A DNA stretch of 6,985 bases from Ignavibacteriota bacterium (GTDB taxonomy: Bacteria; Bacteroidota; Ignavibacteria; Palsa-1295), in the NCBI GenBank assembly GCA_025357895.1, contig JANYLL010000238.1:1-6985 (forward strand). Reading direction: 5' to 3'. Positions within the stretch are counted from its first letter, which is position 1. Each line of letters starts with the position of its first letter. A program made the position numbers and the translations under genes. Under the pieces are notes generated by a model. It was not told the DNA's origin, ran no database searches, and saw only the letters and a program-made list of their open reading frames with translations. This document shows, one piece after another, positions 1 through 6,077 of this stretch.

Positions 1-59
1 GGGGGCATTGCTCCTGTTTCGAACCCTGAAAATATGTTCTTTCTTGCAGCCACCTTCAT
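1..59 (-). CDS. Possible 5' end of a further leftward gene, cut by the window edge
   Basis: An ATG at 59-57 opens a minus-strand frame reading MKVAARKNIFSGFETGAMP that stays open to the edge, with a TGA 9 nt upstream in the same frame. The bases before it (GAAAAATT) are A/T-rich like those before other starts in this window. I do not recognise the peptide. A second minus frame from an ATG at 81-79 is also open to the edge and has a better purine-rich AAGGG motif upstream. Two plus-strand frames are open here as well, so openness alone proves little. The piece could be the next gene after hemL or non-coding sequence; nineteen codons cannot decide it. Confidence 0.25.
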   Translation of the reverse strand, partial: MKVAARKNIFSGFETGAMP

Positions 60-179
60 AATTTTTCACGACTAAACACATCTTTTCCCTTCTTTACAAT
101 GACGAACCTACAGAGACCTTATATTCCGTGGCATTTCCTAATCCAAATATACGACAATTTTCAAACCTACTAATGAAAT
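60..179. other. Short intergenic stretch downstream of hemL
   Basis: This is the sequence just after the hemL TGA stop in the direction of hemL transcription. I looked for a GC-rich hairpin followed by a T-run and found none, and I found no tRNA fold or clear repeat. Whether hemL transcription ends here or continues into a gene off the left edge cannot be told from the sequence. Confidence 0.4.
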
Positions 180-1475
180 TCAAATTTTTGGGGTTAAACT
201 TCCAAATCCAATTTTATTCCCCTCTATCGTTCTCTCAATATCATCATCACTATGTGCGGCGCTTAAGAACATTGCTTCGAATTGCGATGGAGCAAGATAG
301 ATACCGCTACCGAGCATAGAGTGGAAATATTTTGCATAGTGTTCTTTATTTGAAGTGATGGCAGAATCAAAATCCGTTACTTCCTGATTGGTAAAAAAAA
401 GGCACATCATCGAACCGACTCGCGTCTGCGTTGCCGCAATTCCTGAATCAGAAATATTTTTTTCAATAGCATCCGCAAGATATGCAGCGTTCTTTTCAAG
501 CGCAGGATATGGATCCTCCTGTTGCAATACCGTAAGCGTTGCAATCCCTGCAGCCATTGCTAATGGATTTCCGCTTAATGTCCCTGCCTGATAGACAGGT
601 CCCGAAGGCGCAACCATTTCCATGATCTCGCGCTTGCCGCCATACGCACCGACAGGCAGTCCGCCGCCGATGATCTTCCCAAGCGTCGTAAGATCGGGCT
701 TCACATTATAGATCGATTGTGCTCCGCCTAAAGCCACGCGAAAACCCGTCATCACTTCATCAAAAATAAGTACGATCTTTTCTTTCGTACAAAGCTCACT
801 CAGATCGCGCAGGAAATTTTCCTTCGGCGGCACAACTCCCATATTCCCACCGATAGGTTCGACGATGATCGCAGCAACCTGTTCGGGATTTGCTGCAATG
901 AGATCTTTTACGCTTTGAATATTATTGAAGCGTGCATTCAATGTATCAACCGCTGTGCCTTTTGTAACGCCGGGAGAGTCAGGCGCGCCAAGAGTAAGAA
1001 CTCCGCTTCCTGCTTTTATTAAAAATGAATCTCCGTGACCGTGATAACAGCCTTCAAATTTTATGATCTTTTCGCGATTGGTATAAGCCCGCGCAAGTCG
1101 TATTGCCGACATCGTCGCCTCAGTACCGGAATTCACCATGCGGATCATCTCAATGCTCGGCATGATCTTGCAGACAAGTTCGGCGAGTTCGCTTTCGAGT
1201 TCAGTGGGCGCTCCAAAACTTGTTGCCTTTGACGCCTGTTTGATTATTGCTTCAGTAACAGCAGGATGCGAATGTCCCAAAATAAATGGACCCCATGAAC
1301 CGACATAATCAATAAATTTATTTCCGTCAGCATCCCAGATATATGCTCCCTCTGCACGCTCCATAAATAGCGGCGTTCCGCCGACTCCGCGAAATGCGCG
1401 AACAGGAGAATTCACTCCGCCCGGAATAGATTTTTTCGCACGCTCGAAGAGAGAGATGCTTTTTGAAAAATTCAT
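180..1475 (-). CDS. hemL: Glutamate-1-semialdehyde 2,1-aminomutase
   Basis: HemL is a PLP-dependent class-III aminotransferase-fold enzyme. It converts glutamate-1-semialdehyde to 5-aminolevulinate, the last step of the C5 route into heme and other tetrapyrroles, in the cytoplasm. The 431 residues match the usual family length of about 425-435. Visible landmarks are the N-terminal SIPGGVNSPVRAF (16-28), GSWGPFILGHSHP (59-71), NSGTEATMSAIRLARA (115-130), the HGHGDSF loop (145-151), IFDEVMTGFR (237-246) with the PLP-ring aspartate D239, LGKIIGGGLPVGAYGG (265-280) with K267 as the expected Schiff-base lysine, and AGTLSGNPLAMAAG (297-310). All key residues are present and the frame is intact. The ATG shares a base with the toxin TAA stop (TAATG at 1477-1473), so translation is probably coupled to the upstream toxin gene. 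No separate promoter is apparent. The identification is very secure. Confidence 0.97.
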   Translation of the reverse strand: MNFSKSISLFERAKKSIPGGVNSPVRAFRGVGGTPLFMERAEGAYIWDADGNKFIDYVGSWGPFILGHSHPAVTEAIIKQASKATSFGAPTELESELAELVCKIMPSIEMIRMVNSGTEATMSAIRLARAYTNREKIIKFEGCYHGHGDSFLIKAGSGVLTLGAPDSPGVTKGTAVDTLNARFNNIQSVKDLIAANPEQVAAIIVEPIGGNMGVVPPKENFLRDLSELCTKEKIVLIFDEVMTGFRVALGGAQSIYNVKPDLTTLGKIIGGGLPVGAYGGKREIMEMVAPSGPVYQAGTLSGNPLAMAAGIATLTVLQQEDPYPALEKNAAYLADAIEKNISDSGIAATQTRVGSMMCLFFTNQEVTDFDSAITSNKEHYAKYFHSMLGSGIYLAPSQFEAMFLSAAHSDDDIERTIEGNKIGFGSLTPKI

Positions 1476-1879
1476 TATCTATTATGGAAAATATTGAGAA
1501 ACTGTTTCGGAGTAACGATCTTTATTTTTTTATAATGCCCAACTTCAAGAAGCGCTTTATCTCCAGAAATAATAAAATCCGCTTCAAGAGCTACTGCGCA
1601 TTCGATGAATTTATCGTCGTCGGGATCTTTCTCAACAAGGTTGAGTTGAGGAAGTTGTTCTGCATCTAAGACCGCATCTGCTCCCTCACAATAAAATAGA
1701 AGTTTCTCCATTTCCTTATGTGGCATTTTTAGTCGCTGGAATACGCGGAAATATTCTTCTACGATAGGCTTGGATACACATAAAATAAATTTACCTTCGT
1801 TGAGAAGATCAATGATTGCCTTTGGATTTCCCCCACGTGCGGATGAGACAAAAACATTCGTATCAATGACGACCTTCAC
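1475..1879 (-). CDS. PIN-domain toxin of a toxin-antitoxin pair (COG1569-like)
   Basis: This 134-residue protein reads as a single PIN domain, the Mg/Mn-dependent RNase fold of VapC-type toxins; it resembles the putative PIN-family toxin group COG1569. The acidic site is complete: D6 in VVIDTNVFVS, E41/E42 in KPIVEEYFRVF, the DPDDDKFIECA motif (85-95), and D107 in IISGDK. An active nuclease is therefore plausible, though its RNA target is unknown. The start is a GTG at 1879-1877. It overlaps the antitoxin TGA as GTGA (4 nt), a typical toxin-antitoxin arrangement that favours coupled translation and modest toxin yield. The purine-rich end of the antitoxin gene (GGGAAAAGAAAAA) may act as the ribosome site. 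At the other end the TAA stop overlaps the hemL ATG, which is unusual because the downstream partner is a biosynthetic gene. Confidence 0.88.
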   Translation of the reverse strand: MKVVIDTNVFVSSARGGNPKAIIDLLNEGKFILCVSKPIVEEYFRVFQRLKMPHKEMEKLLFYCEGADAVLDAEQLPQLNLVEKDPDDDKFIECAVALEADFIISGDKALLEVGHYKKIKIVTPKQFLNIFHNR

Positions 1880-2136
1880 TTTTTCTTTTCCCGCGCTTGT
1901 TTACGGACTTCCTTAATCGCCTCATTAATATCTTTTTGAGTGATATTGCGTTTTTTAAAATCAGCGCTGATCTCATCCCAAATTGGTGCAAGGTATCCCC
2001 GCATATCATGGCGCTCGATGTACCCATCTACTAATTCCCGGATAACTTCACTTGAAGATTTCCCTCTGCGCCGCGCCATACGGTCAAAGCGCTCTTTTTT
2101 TTCTTTGTCCATGCGGACAATTAATGATGTACTCAT
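1876..2136 (-). CDS. Ribbon-helix-helix antitoxin / autorepressor
   Basis: An 86-residue basic protein with a ribbon-helix-helix (CopG/Arc-like) N-terminus: the strand TSLIVRMD (3-10), helix A KEKKERFDRMARRRG (11-25), then SSSEVIRELVDGYIER (27-42) as helix B. The rest (43-86) is charged and likely helical, and would be the part that wraps the PIN toxin encoded next. Such antitoxins bind their own promoter as dimers and neutralise the toxin by direct contact. I chose the ATG at 2136-2134, at the start of the RHH fold. A frame extension to a TTG at 2178 only translates the 9-bp repeats (Leu-Tyr-Ile units) and is not credible as protein. No Shine-Dalgarno sequence is seen before the ATG. Codons 12-14 form a run of eight A bases (2095-2102). 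The TGA stop overlaps the toxin GTG. Confidence 0.85.
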   Translation of the reverse strand: MSTSLIVRMDKEKKERFDRMARRRGKSSSEVIRELVDGYIERHDMRGYLAPIWDEISADFKKRNITQKDINEAIKEVRKQAREKKK

Positions 2137-2142
2137 AATGTG

Positions 2143-2178
2143 TATATACAAATAATACAATATATACAACCTATACAA
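2143..2178 (-). promoter_or_regulatory. Four phased 9-bp direct repeats; candidate operator of the antitoxin gene
   Basis: Read on the minus strand, the 36 bp directly upstream of the antitoxin consist of four abutting 9-mers: TTGTATAGG (2178-2170), TTGTATATA (2169-2161), TTGTATTAT (2160-2152) and TTGTATATA (2151-2143). All share TTGTAT at exactly 9-bp spacing. The last one overlaps a perfect 10-bp palindrome, TGTATATACA (2141-2150). The array ends 6 bp before the ATG and fills most of the 56-bp gap after emrB. RHH proteins are known to bind iterated short sites cooperatively (the omega repressor on 7-bp repeats, MetJ on 8-bp boxes), so autorepression by the RHH antitoxin is the natural inference. 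Promoter-like hexamers (TTGTAT, TATTAT) lie inside the array, so a bound protein would block RNA polymerase. A precise promoter cannot be assigned. Confidence 0.65.
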
Positions 2179-2192
2179 CGATGGCTTTGTTC

Positions 2193-3734
2193 CTAACCAA
2201 CTTCGGCAACCTTTACCTTTTTCTTAAATCGCTGCATAAAAATAAATGGAATTGCGATCATGAATATTATTCCGGATATCCAGAATGCATCGGTATAGGT
2301 GAGCAAATAAGTTTGTTTTATGATCGTGCCATTCATGGATTGCAAAGCGAGTTGTTTCGCTTCAACAAAGCCATAGCCTTTTGCTACTAAGCCTCTGACT
2401 GCTATATTGAATCGCTCATTAAAATGCGGAGAATACGGCGAAATATATTCTGCAAGATGTGAACGGTGAAGTGCAAAGCGCGAACTGATAATCGTTGTGA
2501 TTATTGCAATTCCAAGTGAGCCGCCAAGTTGACGCATCATATTATTTAAGCCTGTTGCCTGTCCCATTTCTTCCGGTGGCACATCCTGCAGTGCAAGTGT
2601 AGTGATCGGTACAAAAAGCAAACTTAATCCGATGCCGCGAATTACAATAGGCAATAAAAAATCTTCAAGGCCTGATGAAAGGGTGAACCTCGAAAGCATT
2701 TGTGTAAACACTAAAAAAAATATCATTCCACATAAACAAATAAGCTGTGCCGGTACTCCGCGTTTTAATGCCATGCCGACAAACGGAAGAAGGATGATCG
2801 TTGCAATACCGCCATACATGATCATTGTGCCTGTTTGCTGAGCATTGAAACCCAGGAGATTTTGACAAAATATAGGAAGTACAAAGAAAGATGTCAAAAG
2901 TCCAAAGCCAAACAAGAACGAGGTAATGATGCCCAAAGCAAAACTTTTGTGGCGTAATATTTTGAAATTCACAACGGGATGAGGAGTACTCAGCTCGCGC
3001 CAAACAAATAGGATACCGCAAATTAAAACAACAAAGGCAAGAATTGCGATATAGGGCGTAGCAAACCAATCTTCGCTGTTGCCTTTTTCTAAAAAAATCT
3101 GTAGACTTCCGACGCCGACAATGAGGAGAAGAATACCGGACCAATCGATCGACATTTTTATCGGAAGCCTGTAATCTTTTACGAATGCTACTACCATCGC
3201 CGCAGCAGCTATACCGACAGGTATATTCACATAAAAAATCCAGGGCCAGGAAAAATGATCAGTGATGTAGCCGCCAATCGTCGGTCCTAGGGTTGGACCG
3301 ACGATAGCACCTAAACCAAACAGCGCCGTTGCCATTCCGATCTCTTCGCGCGGCCAGGTCTCTAAGAGAATTGCCTGGCATGTCGAAAGTAATCCGCCAC
3401 CGGCAAGTCCTTGAAGAACACGGAAGGCAATAAGAGCTTGCAGACTCTGTGCATTACCACAGAGAAAAGAAGCAACAGTAAAAACTATTATGGAAGTAAG
3501 AAAATATTTTTTTCTTCCGAACCGCATCCCTATCCATCCCGACATCGGGAGGATTATTACGTTTGCTACGGCATAACTTGTGACGAGCCAACCAATATCT
3601 TCAATTGTTGCACCGAGGCTTCCCATAATTTGCGGAAGCGAAACATTAACGATTGTTGAATCGACAAGTTCAAGCGTAGCAACGACGATCACCGTAAAAG
3701 TGATGACCCATTTCATTGCGCCGCGCTCAGCCAT
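2193..3734 (-). CDS. emrB: DHA2-family (EmrB/QacA-type) 14-TM drug:proton antiporter
   Basis: A 513-residue, strongly hydrophobic major facilitator protein, the right length for the 14-helix DHA2 group. TM1 carries LELVDSTIVNVSLPQI (21-36), the DHA2 signature with a membrane aspartate (D25). The loop between TM2 and TM3 has motif A, GWIGMRFGRKK (66-76). TM5 has the antiporter motif C, around GLGAIVGPTLGPTIGGYI (140-156). The polar segment near 420-470 is a long extracytoplasmic loop before the last helix, as in EmrB. It would export lipophilic compounds using the proton gradient, working with the adaptor encoded 14 bp upstream. The substrate cannot be deduced. The ATG at 3734 gives a normal N-terminus; a second Met at residue 7 is the alternative start. 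No strong Shine-Dalgarno sequence is seen. The next gene, the antitoxin, begins 56 bp after the TAG stop with no terminator between, so read-through is possible. Confidence 0.93.
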   Translation of the reverse strand: MAERGAMKWVITFTVIVVATLELVDSTIVNVSLPQIMGSLGATIEDIGWLVTSYAVANVIILPMSGWIGMRFGRKKYFLTSIIVFTVASFLCGNAQSLQALIAFRVLQGLAGGGLLSTCQAILLETWPREEIGMATALFGLGAIVGPTLGPTIGGYITDHFSWPWIFYVNIPVGIAAAAMVVAFVKDYRLPIKMSIDWSGILLLIVGVGSLQIFLEKGNSEDWFATPYIAILAFVVLICGILFVWRELSTPHPVVNFKILRHKSFALGIITSFLFGFGLLTSFFVLPIFCQNLLGFNAQQTGTMIMYGGIATIILLPFVGMALKRGVPAQLICLCGMIFFLVFTQMLSRFTLSSGLEDFLLPIVIRGIGLSLLFVPITTLALQDVPPEEMGQATGLNNMMRQLGGSLGIAIITTIISSRFALHRSHLAEYISPYSPHFNERFNIAVRGLVAKGYGFVEAKQLALQSMNGTIIKQTYLLTYTDAFWISGIIFMIAIPFIFMQRFKKKVKVAEVG

Positions 3735-3748
3735 ATTTTGCTTTTGGC

Positions 3749-4879
3749 TTAGTGGTCAAGGCTTACGATTGCCTTCACATTCATTCCCGGCTTTAGCATT
3801 CTTTTTTCAGCAGAACTTCCGGAGATATTGATCTTCACCGGAACGCGCTGAACGACCTTTACAAAATTGCCGGTTGCATTATCGGGTGGAAGCAAAGACC
3901 AAGTTGATCCTGTGGCAGGCGAAAAACTTCCGACTTCACCCTCAAATTCTGTATCGGGATACGCATCGACATGAAGTTCAACTCTCTGACCTTTTCTCAT
4001 TTTTTCTATCTGCGTTTCCTTAAAATTCGCGGTCACATAAATACTGGTGTCATTAACAATGGAAAAAAGCGACTGACCACCCTGCACATATTCACCGGGT
4101 TGAATAATCCTCCTTGAAACAATGCCAGATACCGGAGCAATAATCACCGTATAAGATAATTGTAATTTTGCATAATCAACATCCGCTTTTTTCACATTAA
4201 TCGAAGAGAATGTAGACTTGAGATGATCTCGATGAGAATCAACATATTTACGAAGTGCATTCAATCTGGCATTCATTGCTGCAAGTTGCGTGATCGCAGA
4301 ATTCCGTTCCGAGACATTTGAAGCAATGGCAAGTAGTTTTTTTGCTGCTTCGACATTCGCTGCGGCTTCGCCAATTTTTGCCTCCGATGCCATAATATTT
4401 GATTCACTGACCGTAATAGAAGAATTGGAAGCATCGTATGCAGCCTCTGCTTGCTCAAGTTTTACTTTATAATCTCTGCCGTCAAGAATGACAAGTGTAT
4501 CGCCTTTATTGACTCGTTGGTTATCGACGAAACGAACTGAGTCAATATATCCTCCGATTCGTGCAATGACAGGGCTGATCTCTGCATCAATATGAGCATC
4601 GTCAGTATCAACATGACGTCCGTAATAACTGGCTTCGGTGATCCCAAATCCAGCGCCGCCAATAAGTACCATACCAAGCAACGTGGAGAGAATGGTTTTT
4701 CTCTTGCCGATCTTTTGCGGAGCTAAACTCTTTTTTGTTTCGGGACGATTTTTAAGACTTGTGGTTTTCTTTGCAGTTATAGTTTTTTGGGCTGAGACAG
4801 ATTTTTTGGCAGCAAGAACTTTGCTTGCAACTCCGATACTCTTATTTTTTACTGCTTTCTTTTTGCTTCCTTTTTCCAT
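3749..4879 (-). CDS. emrA: EmrA/HlyD-family periplasmic adaptor with a long lysine-rich N-terminus
   Basis: A 376-residue membrane fusion protein that would link the inner-membrane EmrB-type pump to an outer-membrane channel. Its order is a cytoplasmic tail (1-62), one membrane helix (about 63-82), the first barrel/lipoyl half with VDTDDAHIDAEISPV (90-104), a coiled-coil hairpin (about 140-240), the second lipoyl half YTVIIAPVSGIVSRR (243-257), and a beta-barrel with ANFKETQIEKMRKGQRVELHVDAYP, residues 284-308. The stretch 322-345, with TGSTWSLLPPDNATGNF, is characteristic of EmrA-type adaptors. The oddity is the tail: 18 lysines in the first 61 residues, in loose AKK(S/T) units. E. coli EmrA has only a short tail of about 25 residues. 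The ATG at 4879 is the only start; an in-frame TAA lies about 50 nt upstream. No Shine-Dalgarno sequence is evident. It is clearly in operon with emrB. No TolC homologue is in the window. Confidence 0.92.
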   Translation of the reverse strand: MEKGSKKKAVKNKSIGVASKVLAAKKSVSAQKTITAKKTTSLKNRPETKKSLAPQKIGKRKTILSTLLGMVLIGGAGFGITEASYYGRHVDTDDAHIDAEISPVIARIGGYIDSVRFVDNQRVNKGDTLVILDGRDYKVKLEQAEAAYDASNSSITVSESNIMASEAKIGEAAANVEAAKKLLAIASNVSERNSAITQLAAMNARLNALRKYVDSHRDHLKSTFSSINVKKADVDYAKLQLSYTVIIAPVSGIVSRRIIQPGEYVQGGQSLFSIVNDTSIYVTANFKETQIEKMRKGQRVELHVDAYPDTEFEGEVGSFSPATGSTWSLLPPDNATGNFVKVVQRVPVKINISGSSAEKRMLKPGMNVKAIVSLDH

Positions 4880-5043
4880 ACCAACTGCGGGTTTAGCCGT
4901 AATACAAAAAAGGAAACAGTAATTTATTTAGAAATGGTAAGAAGGGGGAGACGTTTTTATCAACAAAATCGCAAAGGCATCTCCGTTGAAAGATGATAGG
5001 AATGTGTGAATAACTTTAGTCTGTAAATAATACCGATATTATT
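4880..5043. other. hemB-emrA intergenic region, presumed site of the emrAB promoter
   Basis: This 164-bp A/T-rich gap separates hemB from emrA, both leftward. It is the largest gap inside the leftward gene series and the natural place for an emrAB promoter. I tested TATAAT-like hexamers (for example TATCAT and TATTAC on the minus strand) and found none with an acceptable partner 16-18 bp upstream. A weak dyad, CATCT (4978-4982) with AGATG (4991-4995), is the only operator-like pair I noticed and could be chance. No small gene or RNA is apparent. Confidence 0.4.
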
Positions 5044-5044
5044 T
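5025..5044 (-). repeat. A/T-only inverted repeat at the 3' end of hemB
   Basis: AAATAATA (5025-5032) and TATTATTT (5037-5044) form a perfect 8-bp dyad around a 4-nt loop, starting at the last base of the hemB stop codon. In RNA it would be a weak hairpin of A-U pairs only. On the minus strand it is followed by ACAGAC, not by a T-run, so it is not a convincing intrinsic terminator. It may be a 3'-end processing or stability element, or simple A/T-rich chance. Confidence 0.35.
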
Positions 5045-6057
5045 TATTGAGCCATATGCTTCGCCGCTTCAAGAGCAAAATATGTGAGGATAATTGAAGC
5101 CCCTGCTCTCTTGATGGAGACAAGCGATTCCATCATTACTCTCTCTTCATCCAGCCAGCCATTTGCGGCAGCGGCTTTGATCATCGAGTATTCGCCGCTG
5201 ACCTGATAGGCAGCAACGGGAACAGTAAATTCATCTTTTGCTCTTCTGATAATATCAAGGTAGCTCATTGCAGGTTTGACCATAATAATATCTGCTCCTT
5301 CACGAATGTCGCGTTCAATAACTCGCATTGCCTCATCACTATTAGCAGGATCCATCTGATGGGATTTGCGGTCGCCGAAACTCGGGCTGCTTCCTGCCGC
5401 TTCACGGAAGGGACCGTAAAATCCCGAAGCATACTTCGCAGCATAACTCATGATCGGAAGATTTTCAAAACCATGTTCATCAAGTGCTTCGCGAATTGCG
5501 CCGATCCTTCTATCCATCATATCACTTGGCGAAATAAGATCGCTTCCTGCTTCAGCATGAGAGAGAGCTTCTAAGACAAGTTGTTCAACAGATTCATCAT
5601 TATCAATTTCAAATTCTCCTCTGGAATTTTCTTTCACGATTCCGCAATGACCATGTGAAGTATATTCACAGAGGCAGACATCGGTTGCAACAAGCAACTC
5701 CGGAAAACGCCTTTTAATTGCTCGTAGTGAAAGTTGAATAATTCCTGTATCGTGATGTGCTGATGAGCCGGATTCATCTTTATCTTCGGTAATACCAAAA
5801 AGGATAACTCCGCCGAGTTTAGATTCTAAAGCTTTTTCACATTCCACTAAAATATTATCAATACCAAGTTGATATACTCCAGGCATTGATGAAACTTCTT
5901 TTTTGAAATTCGCTGAAGCATCGGATACAAAAAGTGGAAGAATAAAATTCGAAGGGTGAAGTTCAGTTTCCCTTACTAAATTCCGCATCCGCTGCGTCAT
6001 GCGCGTTCTGCGGGTTCGTGATTCAGATTGAATTTGTATTTCCGATGAATAATTCAT
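5044..6057 (-). CDS. hemB: Delta-aminolevulinic acid dehydratase (porphobilinogen synthase)
   Basis: HemB condenses two 5-aminolevulinate molecules to porphobilinogen in the cytoplasm, the first step common to all tetrapyrroles. It directly follows the HemL step also encoded in this window. The 337 residues are normal for the family. The N-terminal RMRNLVRETELHPSNFILPLFV (residues 23-44) is typical. The metal site is of the zinc type, with C128, C130 and C138 in TDVCLCEYTSHGHCG (125-139), rather than the aspartate-rich Mg type. The two active-site lysines are K208 in MSYAAKYASGFYGPFREA (203-220) and K261 in IIMVKPAMSYLDIIR (257-271). ATG 6057 begins a roughly 20-residue arm before the conserved core; such arms vary in this family, and M20 is a less likely alternative. 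It starts 20 bp after the reductase-like gene, so the two are probably cotranscribed. Confidence 0.97.
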   Translation of the reverse strand: MNYSSEIQIQSESRTRRTRMTQRMRNLVRETELHPSNFILPLFVSDASANFKKEVSSMPGVYQLGIDNILVECEKALESKLGGVILFGITEDKDESGSSAHHDTGIIQLSLRAIKRRFPELLVATDVCLCEYTSHGHCGIVKENSRGEFEIDNDESVEQLVLEALSHAEAGSDLISPSDMMDRRIGAIREALDEHGFENLPIMSYAAKYASGFYGPFREAAGSSPSFGDRKSHQMDPANSDEAMRVIERDIREGADIIMVKPAMSYLDIIRRAKDEFTVPVAAYQVSGEYSMIKAAAANGWLDEERVMMESLVSIKRAGASIILTYFALEAAKHMAQ

Positions 6058-6077
6058 TTATTTCGTAATAGATCTAC

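Noticed and set aside
8..40. tRNA T-arm-like motif (TTCGAAC/TTCGAAA) near the left edge
   Set aside because: The flanking 5-base segments do not pair on either strand, and no acceptor, anticodon or D-arm can be placed around it.
128..319. Plus-strand frame of 63 codons overlapping the 3' end of hemL
   Set aside because: Most of it is antisense to the hemL C-terminus. It starts with GTG without a ribosome site and its product resembles no family I know.
2665..3144. Minus-strand 159-codon frame inside the emrB-like gene
   Set aside because: It lies wholly within the emrB coding region in another frame. The peptide is Cys/Arg/Ser-rich without domain features, while the emrB frame is unambiguous.
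5025..5044. hemB intrinsic terminator
   Set aside because: The hairpin is made only of A-T pairs and is not followed by a T-run on the minus strand, so it is kept only as an inverted repeat.
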